The position numbers and the translations under genes were made by a program. 11,543 bases of DNA from NCBI GenBank assembly GCA_040080075.1, contig JBEBJD010000018.1, forward strand, positions 1 through 11,543. The letters run 5' to 3'. The notes beneath the pieces were generated by a model that saw nothing but the letters and a program-made list of their open reading frames with translations, was not told the DNA's origin and searched no databases. Positions 5,735-11,543 of the stretch are shown here, one piece after another (positions within the stretch are counted from its first letter, which is position 1; every line of letters starts with the position of its first letter). This DNA comes from JANNFX01 sp040080075. GTDB lineage: Bacteria > Pseudomonadota > Alphaproteobacteria > Rhizobiales > Hyphomicrobiaceae.

Positions 5735-6967
5735 ATGGATTATTCGGGGCACTTTAAAGCTGCACTCGACGCCATTCGCGCCGAGGGCCGTTATAGGGTC
5801 TTTGCGGACGTGAAGCGCCAGCGCGGAGCATTTCCATCGGCCTCGCAGTTCACCGCCGGCGGCGAGCGCCCGATCACGGTCTGGTGCTCGAACGATTATC
5901 TGGGCATGGGTCAGCATCCGGCCGTTCTGAGCGCCATGCACGAAGCTCTCGATACGGTGGGGGCGGGTTCGGGTGGCACACGCAATATTTCAGGCACCAC
6001 CCATTATCATATCGAACTCGAAGCCGAGATCGCCGATCTGCACGGCAAAGAAACGGCGCTGCTGTTCACGTCGGCCTATGTCGCTAACGATGCCACGTTA
6101 TCGACGCTGCAAAAGCTGCTGCCGGGCGCAGTGGTGTTTTCAGACGAAAAAAATCACGCCTCGATGATCGAGGGCATCCGTCATGGCGGCGGCGAAAAGA
6201 GAATTTTCCGCCACAACGATCTCAGCGATCTTGAAGCCAAGCTCAGGGTTGTACCCAAGGGTGTGCCCAAGATCATCGCTTTTGAAAGCGTCTATTCGAT
6301 GGACGGTCATATCGCGCCGATCGGGGCCATCTGTGACCTGGCTGAAAAATATGGCGCCATGACCTACCTCGATGAGGTGCACGCCGTTGGCCTTTATGGC
6401 CCGCGCGGCGGCGGTATTGCCGAACGCGATGGCGTCATGCACCGCGTCGATGTGATCAATGGCACGCTGGCCAAGGGTTTTGGCGTCATGGGTGGCTATA
6501 TCGCCGCTACGCGCGATTTGTGCGATGCCATTCGCTCGTATGCCCCGGGCTTCATTTTCTCGACATCGCTGGCCCCCGTGATCGTGGCCGGTGCGCGGGC
6601 CTCGATTGCACACTTGAAATCGAGTTCGTTGGAACGTGCCCACCACCAGGAGCGCGCCCGCACACTGAAGGCGCGGCTGAAGCAAGTCCGCCTGCCAGTC
6701 ATGGAAAACCCCAGCCATATTGTGCCGATCATGGTGGGCGATCCGGTCCACTGCAAAGCCGTGACCGACACCCTGCTCACGCGCCACGGCATCTATGCCC
6801 AGCCGATCAACTACCCGACCGTACCGCGCGGCACCGAGCGTATCCGGCTGACGCCCTCACCACAGCATACCGATGCGCAGATGGACGCGCTGGTCGGTGC
6901 CTTAACTGAGCTGTGGGCCGCATGCCCCGTCTCACATGGTAAGACGGTTAAACTGGCGGCCGAGTAG
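5735..6967 (+). CDS. hemA: 5-aminolevulinate synthase (C4 pathway)
   Basis: This PLP enzyme condenses glycine and succinyl-CoA into 5-aminolevulinate in the cytoplasm, the first step of heme synthesis in alphaproteobacteria. The 410-residue protein starts with the family-typical MDYSGHFKAALDAI; ATG 5735 is chosen over the adjacent in-frame TTG at 5732. GGGGA (5720-5724) lies 10 bases upstream. Diagnostic stretches include CSNDYLGMGQHP (51-62), GAGSGGTRNISGTTHYHIEL (77-96), VYSMDGHIAP (186-195), YLDEVHAVGLYGPRGGG (211-227; Asp213 contacts the PLP ring) and NGTLAKGFGVMGGY (242-255) with the Schiff-base Lys247. The residue after this lysine is usually Ala (LAKAFG) and here is Gly. FSTSLAP (275-281) is also conserved. 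The gene is followed by a strong terminator and has a private upstream region with an anaerobox. hemB lies 5.4 kb away and glyA, which makes the glycine substrate, is the next gene. Confidence 0.97.
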   Translation: MDYSGHFKAALDAIRAEGRYRVFADVKRQRGAFPSASQFTAGGERPITVWCSNDYLGMGQHPAVLSAMHEALDTVGAGSGGTRNISGTTHYHIELEAEIADLHGKETALLFTSAYVANDATLSTLQKLLPGAVVFSDEKNHASMIEGIRHGGGEKRIFRHNDLSDLEAKLRVVPKGVPKIIAFESVYSMDGHIAPIGAICDLAEKYGAMTYLDEVHAVGLYGPRGGGIAERDGVMHRVDVINGTLAKGFGVMGGYIAATRDLCDAIRSYAPGFIFSTSLAPVIVAGARASIAHLKSSSLERAHHQERARTLKARLKQVRLPVMENPSHIVPIMVGDPVHCKAVTDTLLTRHGIYAQPINYPTVPRGTERIRLTPSPQHTDAQMDALVGALTELWAACPVSHGKTVKLAAE

Positions 6968-7060
6968 CGGCTGGTGTTTTTCCGTAGGGCTTCAATAGTC
7001 CTGGCCCTTAGGCCCGGGCGAATTGGGCCGTTCTTTGGCACGCGCGCGGTCGTGGGGAGG

Positions 7061-7113
7061 ACCGGTGCAATAGGCCCGGCAGTGGCCGGGGCGTATTGCA
7101 CCCGGTTTTTTTT
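7061..7113 (+). terminator. Long composite hairpin terminator after hemA
   Basis: An outer stem pairs GGTGCAATA (7064-7072) with TATTGCACC (7094-7102), extended by ACC/GGT across a one-base bulge. An inner stem pairs CCCGGC (7075-7080) with GCCGGG (7085-7090) around AGTG. Eight T follow (7106-7113). It begins 93 bases after the hemA stop. The preceding stretch (6968-7060) is also GC-rich and can fold (GGCCC with GGGCC around 6999-7029). Confidence 0.93.
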
Positions 7114-7114
7114 A

Positions 7115-7143
7115 GCATCGTGCGTAGCTACGTCGCGGGATGC
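7115..7143. promoter_or_regulatory. Palindrome-bearing region upstream of glyA
   Basis: A perfect 10-base palindrome CGTAGCTACG (7123-7132) lies inside a GCATC/GATGC inverted repeat (7115-7119 with 7139-7143), right after the hemA terminator. A poor promoter candidate, TTGTTG (7153-7158) with TACAAG (7177-7182) 18 bases apart, lies just downstream. This could be an operator for glyA or simply part of the terminator region. Confidence 0.3.
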
Positions 7144-7252
7144 GGCGTGTTCTTGTTGCCGGTCCTTCGACCATGGTACAAGTCTAGAATTCAGCCCCAT
7201 CTGCCACGAATTTCATCAAATTCACCCAAAACCGCCAGCCGCGAGGACGAAG

Positions 7253-8557
7253 ATGTTCAAAATGAAGTCGAAGAAGCCGCCGACCCATCGTTTCTTTAAC
7301 GCAGCTCTCGCCGAAACCGATCCCGCCATCGCCAAGGCGATCGGTCAGGAATTCGGCCGTCAGCAGCATGAAATCGAACTTATTGCGTCGGAAAACATCG
7401 TCTCAAAGGCCGTTCTTGAGGCCGCAGGCAGCGTGCTCACCAACAAGTACGCTGAAGGCTATCCCGGCAAGCGTTACTACGGTGGCTGCCAGTATGTGGA
7501 CATCGTCGAAGACCTGGCCATCGATCGTGCCAAGAAGCTTTTCAACTGCGGCTTTGCCAACGTACAGCCGAATTCGGGTTCGCAGGCGAACCAGGGTGTC
7601 TTCAACGCGCTCGCCAAGCCCGGCGACACCATTCTCGGCCTGTCCCTCGCGGCAGGGGGTCACTTGACTCACGGCGCGCCCGTCAACCAGTCTGGCAAGT
7701 GGTTCAAGGCCGTGTCGTACATGGTCAAGCCCGACACACACCTCATCGATATGGATGAAGTGCGCAAGCTGGCGCATGAGCACAAGCCGCGTATCATTAT
7801 CACAGGTGGATCGGCCTATCCGCGCAAGATCGACTTTGCCGCATTCCGCCAGATTGCCGATGAAGTCGGCGCACACTTCCTGGTCGACATGGCACACTTC
7901 GCCGGTCTTGTTGCTGCTGGCCTCTATCCGAGCCCGTTCCCGCATGCGCACGTCGCCACCACGACGACGCACAAGACGTTGCGCGGACCGCGCGGCGGCA
8001 TGATTTTGACCAACGACGAAGATCTGGCCAAGAAGTTCAACTCGGCCATTTTCCCTGGCATTCAGGGTGGTCCGCTGATGCACGTCATCGCGGGCAAGGC
8101 TGTCGCTTTCGGCGAATGCCTGCAGCCAGAGTTCAAGGCCTACGCACAATCGGTTATCGATAATGCCAAGGCCATGGGCGAAGTGCTCGTCAAGAATGGC
8201 TTCGCGCTCGTCTCGGGCGGCACCGATACTCACTTGATCCTTGTCGATCTGCGTCCCAAGAACTTGACCGGCAATATCACCGAGAAGTCGCTGGGACGTG
8301 CCCACATCACTTGCAACAAGAACGGCATTCCGTTCGATCCGGCCAAGCCCATGGTCACCTCGGGCATTCGCCTCGGCTCGCCCGCCGGCACCACGCGCGG
8401 ATTTGGTGTCGCCGAATTCCGCGACATCGGCCGCATGATCACCGAAGTGCTCGATGGTCTGGCCAAGAACGGTGAAGAGGGCAACGGCGCGGTTGAAGCC
8501 AAGATCAAGGCCGAAGCCACCGAGCTATGCAAGAAGTTCCCGATCTATACGGCCTGA
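7253..8557 (+). CDS. glyA: Serine hydroxymethyltransferase
   Basis: This cytoplasmic PLP enzyme interconverts serine plus tetrahydrofolate with glycine plus 5,10-methylene-tetrahydrofolate, feeding one-carbon metabolism and, here, the glycine needed by HemA. The 434-residue protein has the standard length. Conserved stretches are HEIELIASENIVSKAVLEA (39-57), TNKYAEGYPGKRYYGGCQ (63-80), NVQPNSGSQANQ (103-114), GGHLTHG (135-141), LVDMAHFAGLVAAG (210-223), TTTTHKTLRGPRGG (236-249) with Schiff-base Lys241, and FPGIQGGP. GAGG (7243-7246) lies 6 bases before ATG 7253. The frame is open further upstream to 6974, but that extension overlaps the terminator and has no homologous look. Expression is independent of hemA because of the terminator between them, and an intrinsic terminator follows. 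In many Rhizobiales nrdR follows glyA; it does not here. Confidence 0.97.
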   Translation: MFKMKSKKPPTHRFFNAALAETDPAIAKAIGQEFGRQQHEIELIASENIVSKAVLEAAGSVLTNKYAEGYPGKRYYGGCQYVDIVEDLAIDRAKKLFNCGFANVQPNSGSQANQGVFNALAKPGDTILGLSLAAGGHLTHGAPVNQSGKWFKAVSYMVKPDTHLIDMDEVRKLAHEHKPRIIITGGSAYPRKIDFAAFRQIADEVGAHFLVDMAHFAGLVAAGLYPSPFPHAHVATTTTHKTLRGPRGGMILTNDEDLAKKFNSAIFPGIQGGPLMHVIAGKAVAFGECLQPEFKAYAQSVIDNAKAMGEVLVKNGFALVSGGTDTHLILVDLRPKNLTGNITEKSLGRAHITCNKNGIPFDPAKPMVTSGIRLGSPAGTTRGFGVAEFRDIGRMITEVLDGLAKNGEEGNGAVEAKIKAEATELCKKFPIYTA

Positions 8558-8599
8558 GGGTTGCTTCGGGTATTGGGTCAAAACGTGATTGAAAATAAG

Positions 8600-8628
8600 C
8601 ACCGGAGGCGAAAGCTTCCGGTGTTTTT
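8600..8628 (+). terminator. Intrinsic terminator of glyA, possibly bidirectional
   Basis: A 10-bp stem (CACCGGAGGC at 8600-8609 with GCTTCCGGTG at 8614-8623, one wobble) is closed by a GAAA tetraloop and followed by five T (8624-8628). On the minus strand the stem is followed by a T-rich CTTATTTTC, so it may also stop the convergent oxidoreductase operon. The rest of 8558-8698 holds nothing else recognisable. Confidence 0.92.
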
Positions 8629-8698
8629 GTTTGGGCGGAGAGTGTCGCGGAGGCCGCTTTTGACCCGGTGCGGACATTTGCTCGGGATGTCGACGCCG

Positions 8699-9700
8699 TT
8701 ACCTCACCTGGACAACGACCTTGCCCTTGGCCCGGCCCTGCTCGAGATACGCAAGCGCCTCTTTTGCTTGTTCGAACGGAAATATCTTGTCGATCACCGG
8801 ACGGATGCGCCCCGCTTTAAGGAGTTCGCCGATCTCTGCAAGTTGGCTGCCGTCTGGATGCGCGAACAAGAACGAATATATGGCGCCGCCCTTCTTGGCG
8901 CGGCGAATGATCCTTCCGCTCAGCAACCCGAACACGGCCACCATGAGGAAGTTCATGCCTCGCGCGCGAGCGAACGCCGCGTCGGGTGGTCCGACGAGTG
9001 AGACGATGGTGCTGTTTGGCTTAAGCACCCGAAGCGATTTTTCGAGCGCATCACCCCTGACAGTGCCGAGCACGGCATCATAGTCGCGTAGGACCTCCTC
9101 AAACTCCTGCTTTTTGTAGTCGACTACCTCGTCCGCGCCGAGGTTCCGCACCAGATCGAGATTTGCCGTGCTGGTTGTCGTCCCCACCTTCGCTCCAAGG
9201 TGCTTGGCGAGTTGGATTGCAAAAGTGCCAATGCCACCGGACCCAGCAGGTATAAACACTTTCTGGCCCGGCTTGAGGTTGGCACGCTCCTTGAGCGCTT
9301 GCCACGACGTCAGTCCGACCATCGGGATGGAGGCTGCTTGCACGAAGTCCAGATTGGCGGGTTTGAGCGCGGCGTAGGTCTCTGGCACGACCGCAAATTC
9401 GGCGAGAGCCCCCGAGCCCAGGTCGAAGATATTGGCAAAGACGGCATCACCCGGTTTGAAGCGGGTCACGCGATTTCCAATTTCGACTACGACACCCGCT
9501 AGATCGCTGCCCAAAGTGGCCGGAAGCTTGAACTTGAGGATGGGTTTAAACGTGCCCTTCGGAATCATATAGTCAATTGGGTTCAAGCCGACCGCATGGA
9601 CCTGCACGAGAATTTCATCCGGCTTGGGCACCGGCCGAAGAGTTTCAGCGAATGCAATGTTGTCTCGTTTGCCATAACGGCTGAAGGTCAGCGATTTCAT
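8699..9700 (-). CDS. Zinc-independent MDR-family NADP-dependent oxidoreductase (quinone-reductase-like)
   Basis: The protein belongs to the medium-chain dehydrogenase/reductase superfamily, in the quinone oxidoreductase-like branch that reduces quinones or activated double bonds with NAD(P)H; the substrate cannot be told. With the start at ATG 9698-9700 (GGA 7 bases upstream) it has 333 residues, the usual length; an in-frame ATG 51 bases earlier adds a non-family extension. Seen in order: the GroES-like domain with VGLNPIDYMIPKG (37-49), LPATLGSDLAGVVVEIG (59-75) and FKPGDAVFA (81-89), then the Rossmann domain with nucleotide motif AGSGGIGTFAIQLAK (152-166), LGADEVVDY (187-195) and C-terminal GKVVVQV. 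No cysteine occurs anywhere, so catalytic and structural zinc sites are absent. It lies 63 bases after the SDR gene on the same strand, most likely one operon controlled by the TetR regulator beyond it. Confidence 0.9.
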   Translation of the reverse strand: MKSLTFSRYGKRDNIAFAETLRPVPKPDEILVQVHAVGLNPIDYMIPKGTFKPILKFKLPATLGSDLAGVVVEIGNRVTRFKPGDAVFANIFDLGSGALAEFAVVPETYAALKPANLDFVQAASIPMVGLTSWQALKERANLKPGQKVFIPAGSGGIGTFAIQLAKHLGAKVGTTTSTANLDLVRNLGADEVVDYKKQEFEEVLRDYDAVLGTVRGDALEKSLRVLKPNSTIVSLVGPPDAAFARARGMNFLMVAVFGLLSGRIIRRAKKGGAIYSFLFAHPDGSQLAEIGELLKAGRIRPVIDKIFPFEQAKEALAYLEQGRAKGKVVVQVR

Positions 9701-9763
9701 CTTAGTTTCCAGGATCGCAGCGCGTTGATGTTGAGATGGCGAGGGCTTCACTTTAGCGTCGGC

Positions 9764-10588
9764 TCAAGCATTGCCATCGAGTTGCAGGTCTTTTCTGATT
9801 CCTGCATCCACCATGCGTGCGGGCGCATAACTGCGAAGCAGTGACAGGCGTCGTGCTACGGCACCCGCTGTGTACCGGAGTTTTGGGTTTGCTGCACTCG
9901 CTGCCATCAGCACGACCTCGGCCACGACACTAGGCTCGTCACCACCCTCGACGAGTTCCTTCATCTTCTTGGCCATGGCTGAGCGAACCTCGTGATATTC
10001 ATCGAGCTTCGTGTCTGGCTCTAGCGTGTTCGCTTCAAACGAAGTCCTTGTGTACGCGGGCTGAATGACCGTGACCCGAATGCCAGACGTGCGGAGTTCA
10101 TGGTCGAGCGATTCCGAATAGCCTGCGATCGCGTGCTTGGTCGCGGCATAGTGCGCCATATATGGCATGGGCATAAACCCAAGCACGGAGCCGATGTTGA
10201 TGATGCGGCCAGAGCCTTGCTGCCGCATATAGGGTACGACGGCGCTGGTCATCCTGACAGTTCCGAAGAAGTTCGTATCGAAGATCGTGAGGGCCTGCGC
10301 GATCGAACTCTCTACCGCTCCTGCTGGAGAGACACTGAAGCCAGCGTTGTTCACGATAAGATCGATGCGGCCTTCCAACCGCATCACTTCCTCGACGACG
10401 GCTGTGACCGAGTCATCGCTGGTCACGTCGAGAGACAGCATTTCGAACGATCGCCCGCCCGCCTGGGCGCCCCGTCTGCTGGTTCCGTAGACTTTGTATC
10501 CAGCCGCCGCCAGCCGCTGTGCCGTGGCTTCTCCGATGCCTGACGATGCGCCTGTCACCAGCGCGACCTTGCCTTTGAGCTTAGCCAT
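9764..10588 (-). CDS. Short-chain dehydrogenase/reductase (SDR), classical type
   Basis: Classical SDRs oxidise alcohols or reduce carbonyls with NAD(P)H. The 274 residues show the cofactor motif TGASSGIG (12-19), the NNAG motif (80-83), and the catalytic tetrad Asn106, Ser134, Tyr147 and Lys151 (YAATK). Arg38 and Arg39 after the second strand (TSRR) favour NADP(H). The substrate is unknown; the C-terminal region (about 182-274) that determines it has no feature I recognise. AAGG lies 5 bases before the ATG at 10586-10588. It is first in a minus-strand operon with the MDR gene and divergent from the TetR-type regulator, across 98 bases containing two matching operators. A detoxification role for reactive carbonyls or quinones is inference from the partner gene. 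Confidence 0.92.
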   Translation of the reverse strand: MAKLKGKVALVTGASSGIGEATAQRLAAAGYKVYGTSRRGAQAGGRSFEMLSLDVTSDDSVTAVVEEVMRLEGRIDLIVNNAGFSVSPAGAVESSIAQALTIFDTNFFGTVRMTSAVVPYMRQQGSGRIINIGSVLGFMPMPYMAHYAATKHAIAGYSESLDHELRTSGIRVTVIQPAYTRTSFEANTLEPDTKLDEYHEVRSAMAKKMKELVEGGDEPSVVAEVVLMAASAANPKLRYTAGAVARRLSLLRSYAPARMVDAGIRKDLQLDGNA

Positions 10589-10609
10589 GAGACCTTCGAA
10601 CCTTTTTTG

Positions 10610-10623
10610 ATTACGATCGTTAT
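10610..10623. promoter_or_regulatory. TetR-type operator O1
   Basis: ATTACGATCGTTAT is centred on the perfect 8-base palindrome ACGATCGT. Its reverse complement matches the second site in 13 of 14 bases. It lies 22 bases before the SDR start codon, close to where the SDR transcript would begin, so binding would block SDR-MDR transcription. Confidence 0.8.
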
Positions 10624-10625
10624 GA

Positions 10626-10654
10626 TTGATTTAGATGACGATCGTAATTATACT
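10626..10654 (+). promoter_or_regulatory. Promoter of the tetR-family gene
   Basis: TTGATT (10626-10631) and TATACT (10649-10654, 5 of 6) are separated by exactly 17 bases. The spacer contains the whole second operator, the classic arrangement for autorepression. Confidence 0.65.
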
Positions 10655-10660
10655 TGTCAA
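10632..10660 (-). promoter_or_regulatory. Possible promoter of the SDR-MDR operon
   Basis: On the minus strand a perfect TTGACA (bases 10655-10660) is followed, 17 bases later, by CATCTA (10632-10637), a poor -10. The -35 abuts the -10 of the opposing tetR promoter, so the two promoters overlap face to face and share operator O2. An alternative minus-strand -10, a perfect TATAAT at 10647-10652, lacks a good -35. Confidence 0.4.
10635..10648. promoter_or_regulatory. TetR-type operator O2
   Basis: ATGACGATCGTAAT is again centred on ACGATCGT, and its centre is 25 bases from that of O1. It fills the spacer of the tetR promoter and overlaps the proposed SDR promoter spacer, so one bound dimer could repress both directions. 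Confidence 0.8.
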
Positions 10661-10686
10661 GTCCAATCTGATTCGAGGCCTGCGAC

Positions 10687-11238
10687 ATGCGCGTTTCCAA
10701 ACTACAAGCTGCCGAAAATCGAGAACGAATTCTGAAGGAAGCCTCGCGCCTCATTCGGGAGCGCGGCATCTCCGGCACGGGCGTTGATGCATTGACCGAA
10801 GCGGCCGGGATGACCCATGGCAGCCTCTACAGCCAGTTCGGCTCCAAGGAGCGGCTTATCGAAGATGCAGTTGCCTACGCGATAGCCGCGAAAGGGCAGG
10901 AAATGTCCGAAGTGTTTGCTGTCAGCGACTACATTTCCAAATATCTATCTGCGAAGCACCGGGACATGCCGGGAGGCGGATGCCCGATCGCAGCCCTGTG
11001 TTGTGAGATTCCACGCCAAAGCAAAGGTGTGCGCGATCGATTTACGGCTGGATTGCGCGCTATCATCTCGCAGCTGAGTGGCCGAATGGAATGCGAGATT
11101 AAGCCACGACAGCGCGACGACAAGGCGCTCGCGGCCATAGCCTCTTTAGTTGGGGCCATCGTGCTCGCTCGTGCCGTGAACGATCCTACGTTATCGGACG
11201 ATATACTTCGCGCGACCAAGAAAAGGTTGGGCGGCTGA
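10687..11238 (+). CDS. TetR/AcrR-family transcriptional regulator
   Basis: The 183-residue protein has the TetR DNA-binding domain at residues 10-57: NRERILKEASRLIRERGISG, then the helix-turn-helix GVDALTEAAGMTHGSLYSQFGSKERLI (32-58). The ligand-binding domain follows and is slightly short for the family. It contains a GGGCPIAALCCEIPR segment (96-110) with Cys99, Cys105 and Cys106, and one more cysteine at 136. GAGG (10675-10678) is 8 bases before the ATG. It is divergent from the SDR-MDR operon and two shared operators lie between, so it very likely represses both that operon and itself. The ligand is unknown. Cysteines beside a quinone-reductase-like target suggest an electrophile or thiol-stress signal, but GCP motifs also occur in family members without a known redox role. 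Confidence 0.9.
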   Translation: MRVSKLQAAENRERILKEASRLIRERGISGTGVDALTEAAGMTHGSLYSQFGSKERLIEDAVAYAIAAKGQEMSEVFAVSDYISKYLSAKHRDMPGGGCPIAALCCEIPRQSKGVRDRFTAGLRAIISQLSGRMECEIKPRQRDDKALAAIASLVGAIVLARAVNDPTLSDDILRATKKRLGG

Positions 11239-11543
11239 TCGACCTTAGCAACTAGAGACCAAAGTGTTACGTGCATTGCCTGGCAGCCGAGCCTGTGCTC
11301 CCAATTACCGCTCCTGGCCTATTGCAGAACTCGGACAGTCTCATAGGTATTAGCACCGGCCTTGCGCACTCAACCGAGACGTCTTTAGTCCGCGAATAAA
11401 CGCTCGCGGTGCTGTCGTATGACCTTCTAGGTGTCAGCGAATGTCATCTTTTTCCCAAGCGCCGTCTCGCGGCATAGTTGGAACCTGATTCTTCTTAGAG
11501 ACACGCCGAAGAAGCCCTATGCGTTGAAGGCGCAGGAACGGTT
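11239..11543. other. 305-base stretch without an identifiable gene
   Basis: No tetR terminator with a T tract is visible. One perfect 6-bp hairpin, CCGCGA/TCGCGG (11390-11395 with 11404-11409), lies in the middle without a following T run on either strand. On the plus strand a frame opens at a GTG (11431) and runs off the window (about 37 codons, including LLRDTPKKPYALKAQER); I recognise no family and see no ribosome binding site. On the minus strand a frame open to the edge ends with a TGA near 11436-11438. Either may be the edge of a neighbouring gene or chance. Confidence 0.5.

Noticed and set aside
6140..6787. 215-codon open frame on the minus strand inside hemA
   Set aside because: It is the shadow of HemA, with no recognisable domain or ribosome binding site.
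6974..7252. In-frame N-terminal extension of glyA by 93 codons
   Set aside because: It covers the hemA terminator hairpin and its product does not resemble the GlyA N-terminus; ATG 7253 has a good GAGG.
7403..8305. 300-codon open frame on the minus strand inside glyA
   Set aside because: It is antisense to a complete, strongly conserved GlyA and has no family features; long antisense frames are common in GC-rich genes.
8561..9001. 146-codon plus-strand frame after glyA
   Set aside because: It overlaps the glyA terminator and is mostly antisense to the conserved C-terminus of the MDR oxidoreductase.
10626..10639. FNR-like TTGAT-N4-ATGAC in the SDR/tetR gap
   Set aside because: The right half is poor, and the sequence is better explained as the -35 element plus TetR operator.

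Overview
The window looks like a chromosomal segment of an alphaproteobacterium, most likely Hyphomicrobiales (Rhizobiales). Three things point there: a C4-type 5-aminolevulinate synthase (HemA), a MarR-type regulator closely resembling LdtR next to a periplasmic L,D-transpeptidase (LdtP), and GC-rich codon use. Genus cannot be decided from the sequence alone.

Layout. Bases 1-336 (minus) hold the N-terminal part of HemB, cut by the window edge. Upstream of it on the same strand is a secreted extensin-family (Extensin_C) protein (435-1763) with a long low-complexity linker and a large insert in the domain. Divergent from that is a 3-hydroxyisobutyryl-CoA hydrolase-like enzyme of valine breakdown (1948-3072). 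Next come ldtR (3337-3846), a clear terminator, and ldtP (4043-5347). A 387-base gap with several regulatory-looking elements, including an FNR/FixK-like box, precedes hemA (5735-6967). A long hairpin terminator then separates hemA from glyA (7253-8557), which has its own GAAA-tetraloop terminator.

The right-hand part (8699-11238) looks like a self-contained accessory module. A zinc-independent MDR (quinone-reductase-like) oxidoreductase and an SDR oxidoreductase lie in one minus-strand operon, divergent from a TetR-family regulator. Between SDR and tetR are two almost identical operators centred on the perfect palindrome ACGATCGT. One of them fills the spacer of the tetR promoter. The last 305 bases hold no gene I can identify.

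Functionally, GlyA makes glycine, HemA condenses glycine with succinyl-CoA to 5-aminolevulinate, and HemB makes porphobilinogen, so three consecutive steps leading into heme are encoded within 8.6 kb. LdtR/LdtP and the extensin-family protein are cell-envelope functions. I see no wholly new system. The most specific signals are the paired TetR operators, the anaerobox before hemA, the promoter architecture around ldtR/ldtP, and the unusual insert in the extensin-family protein.
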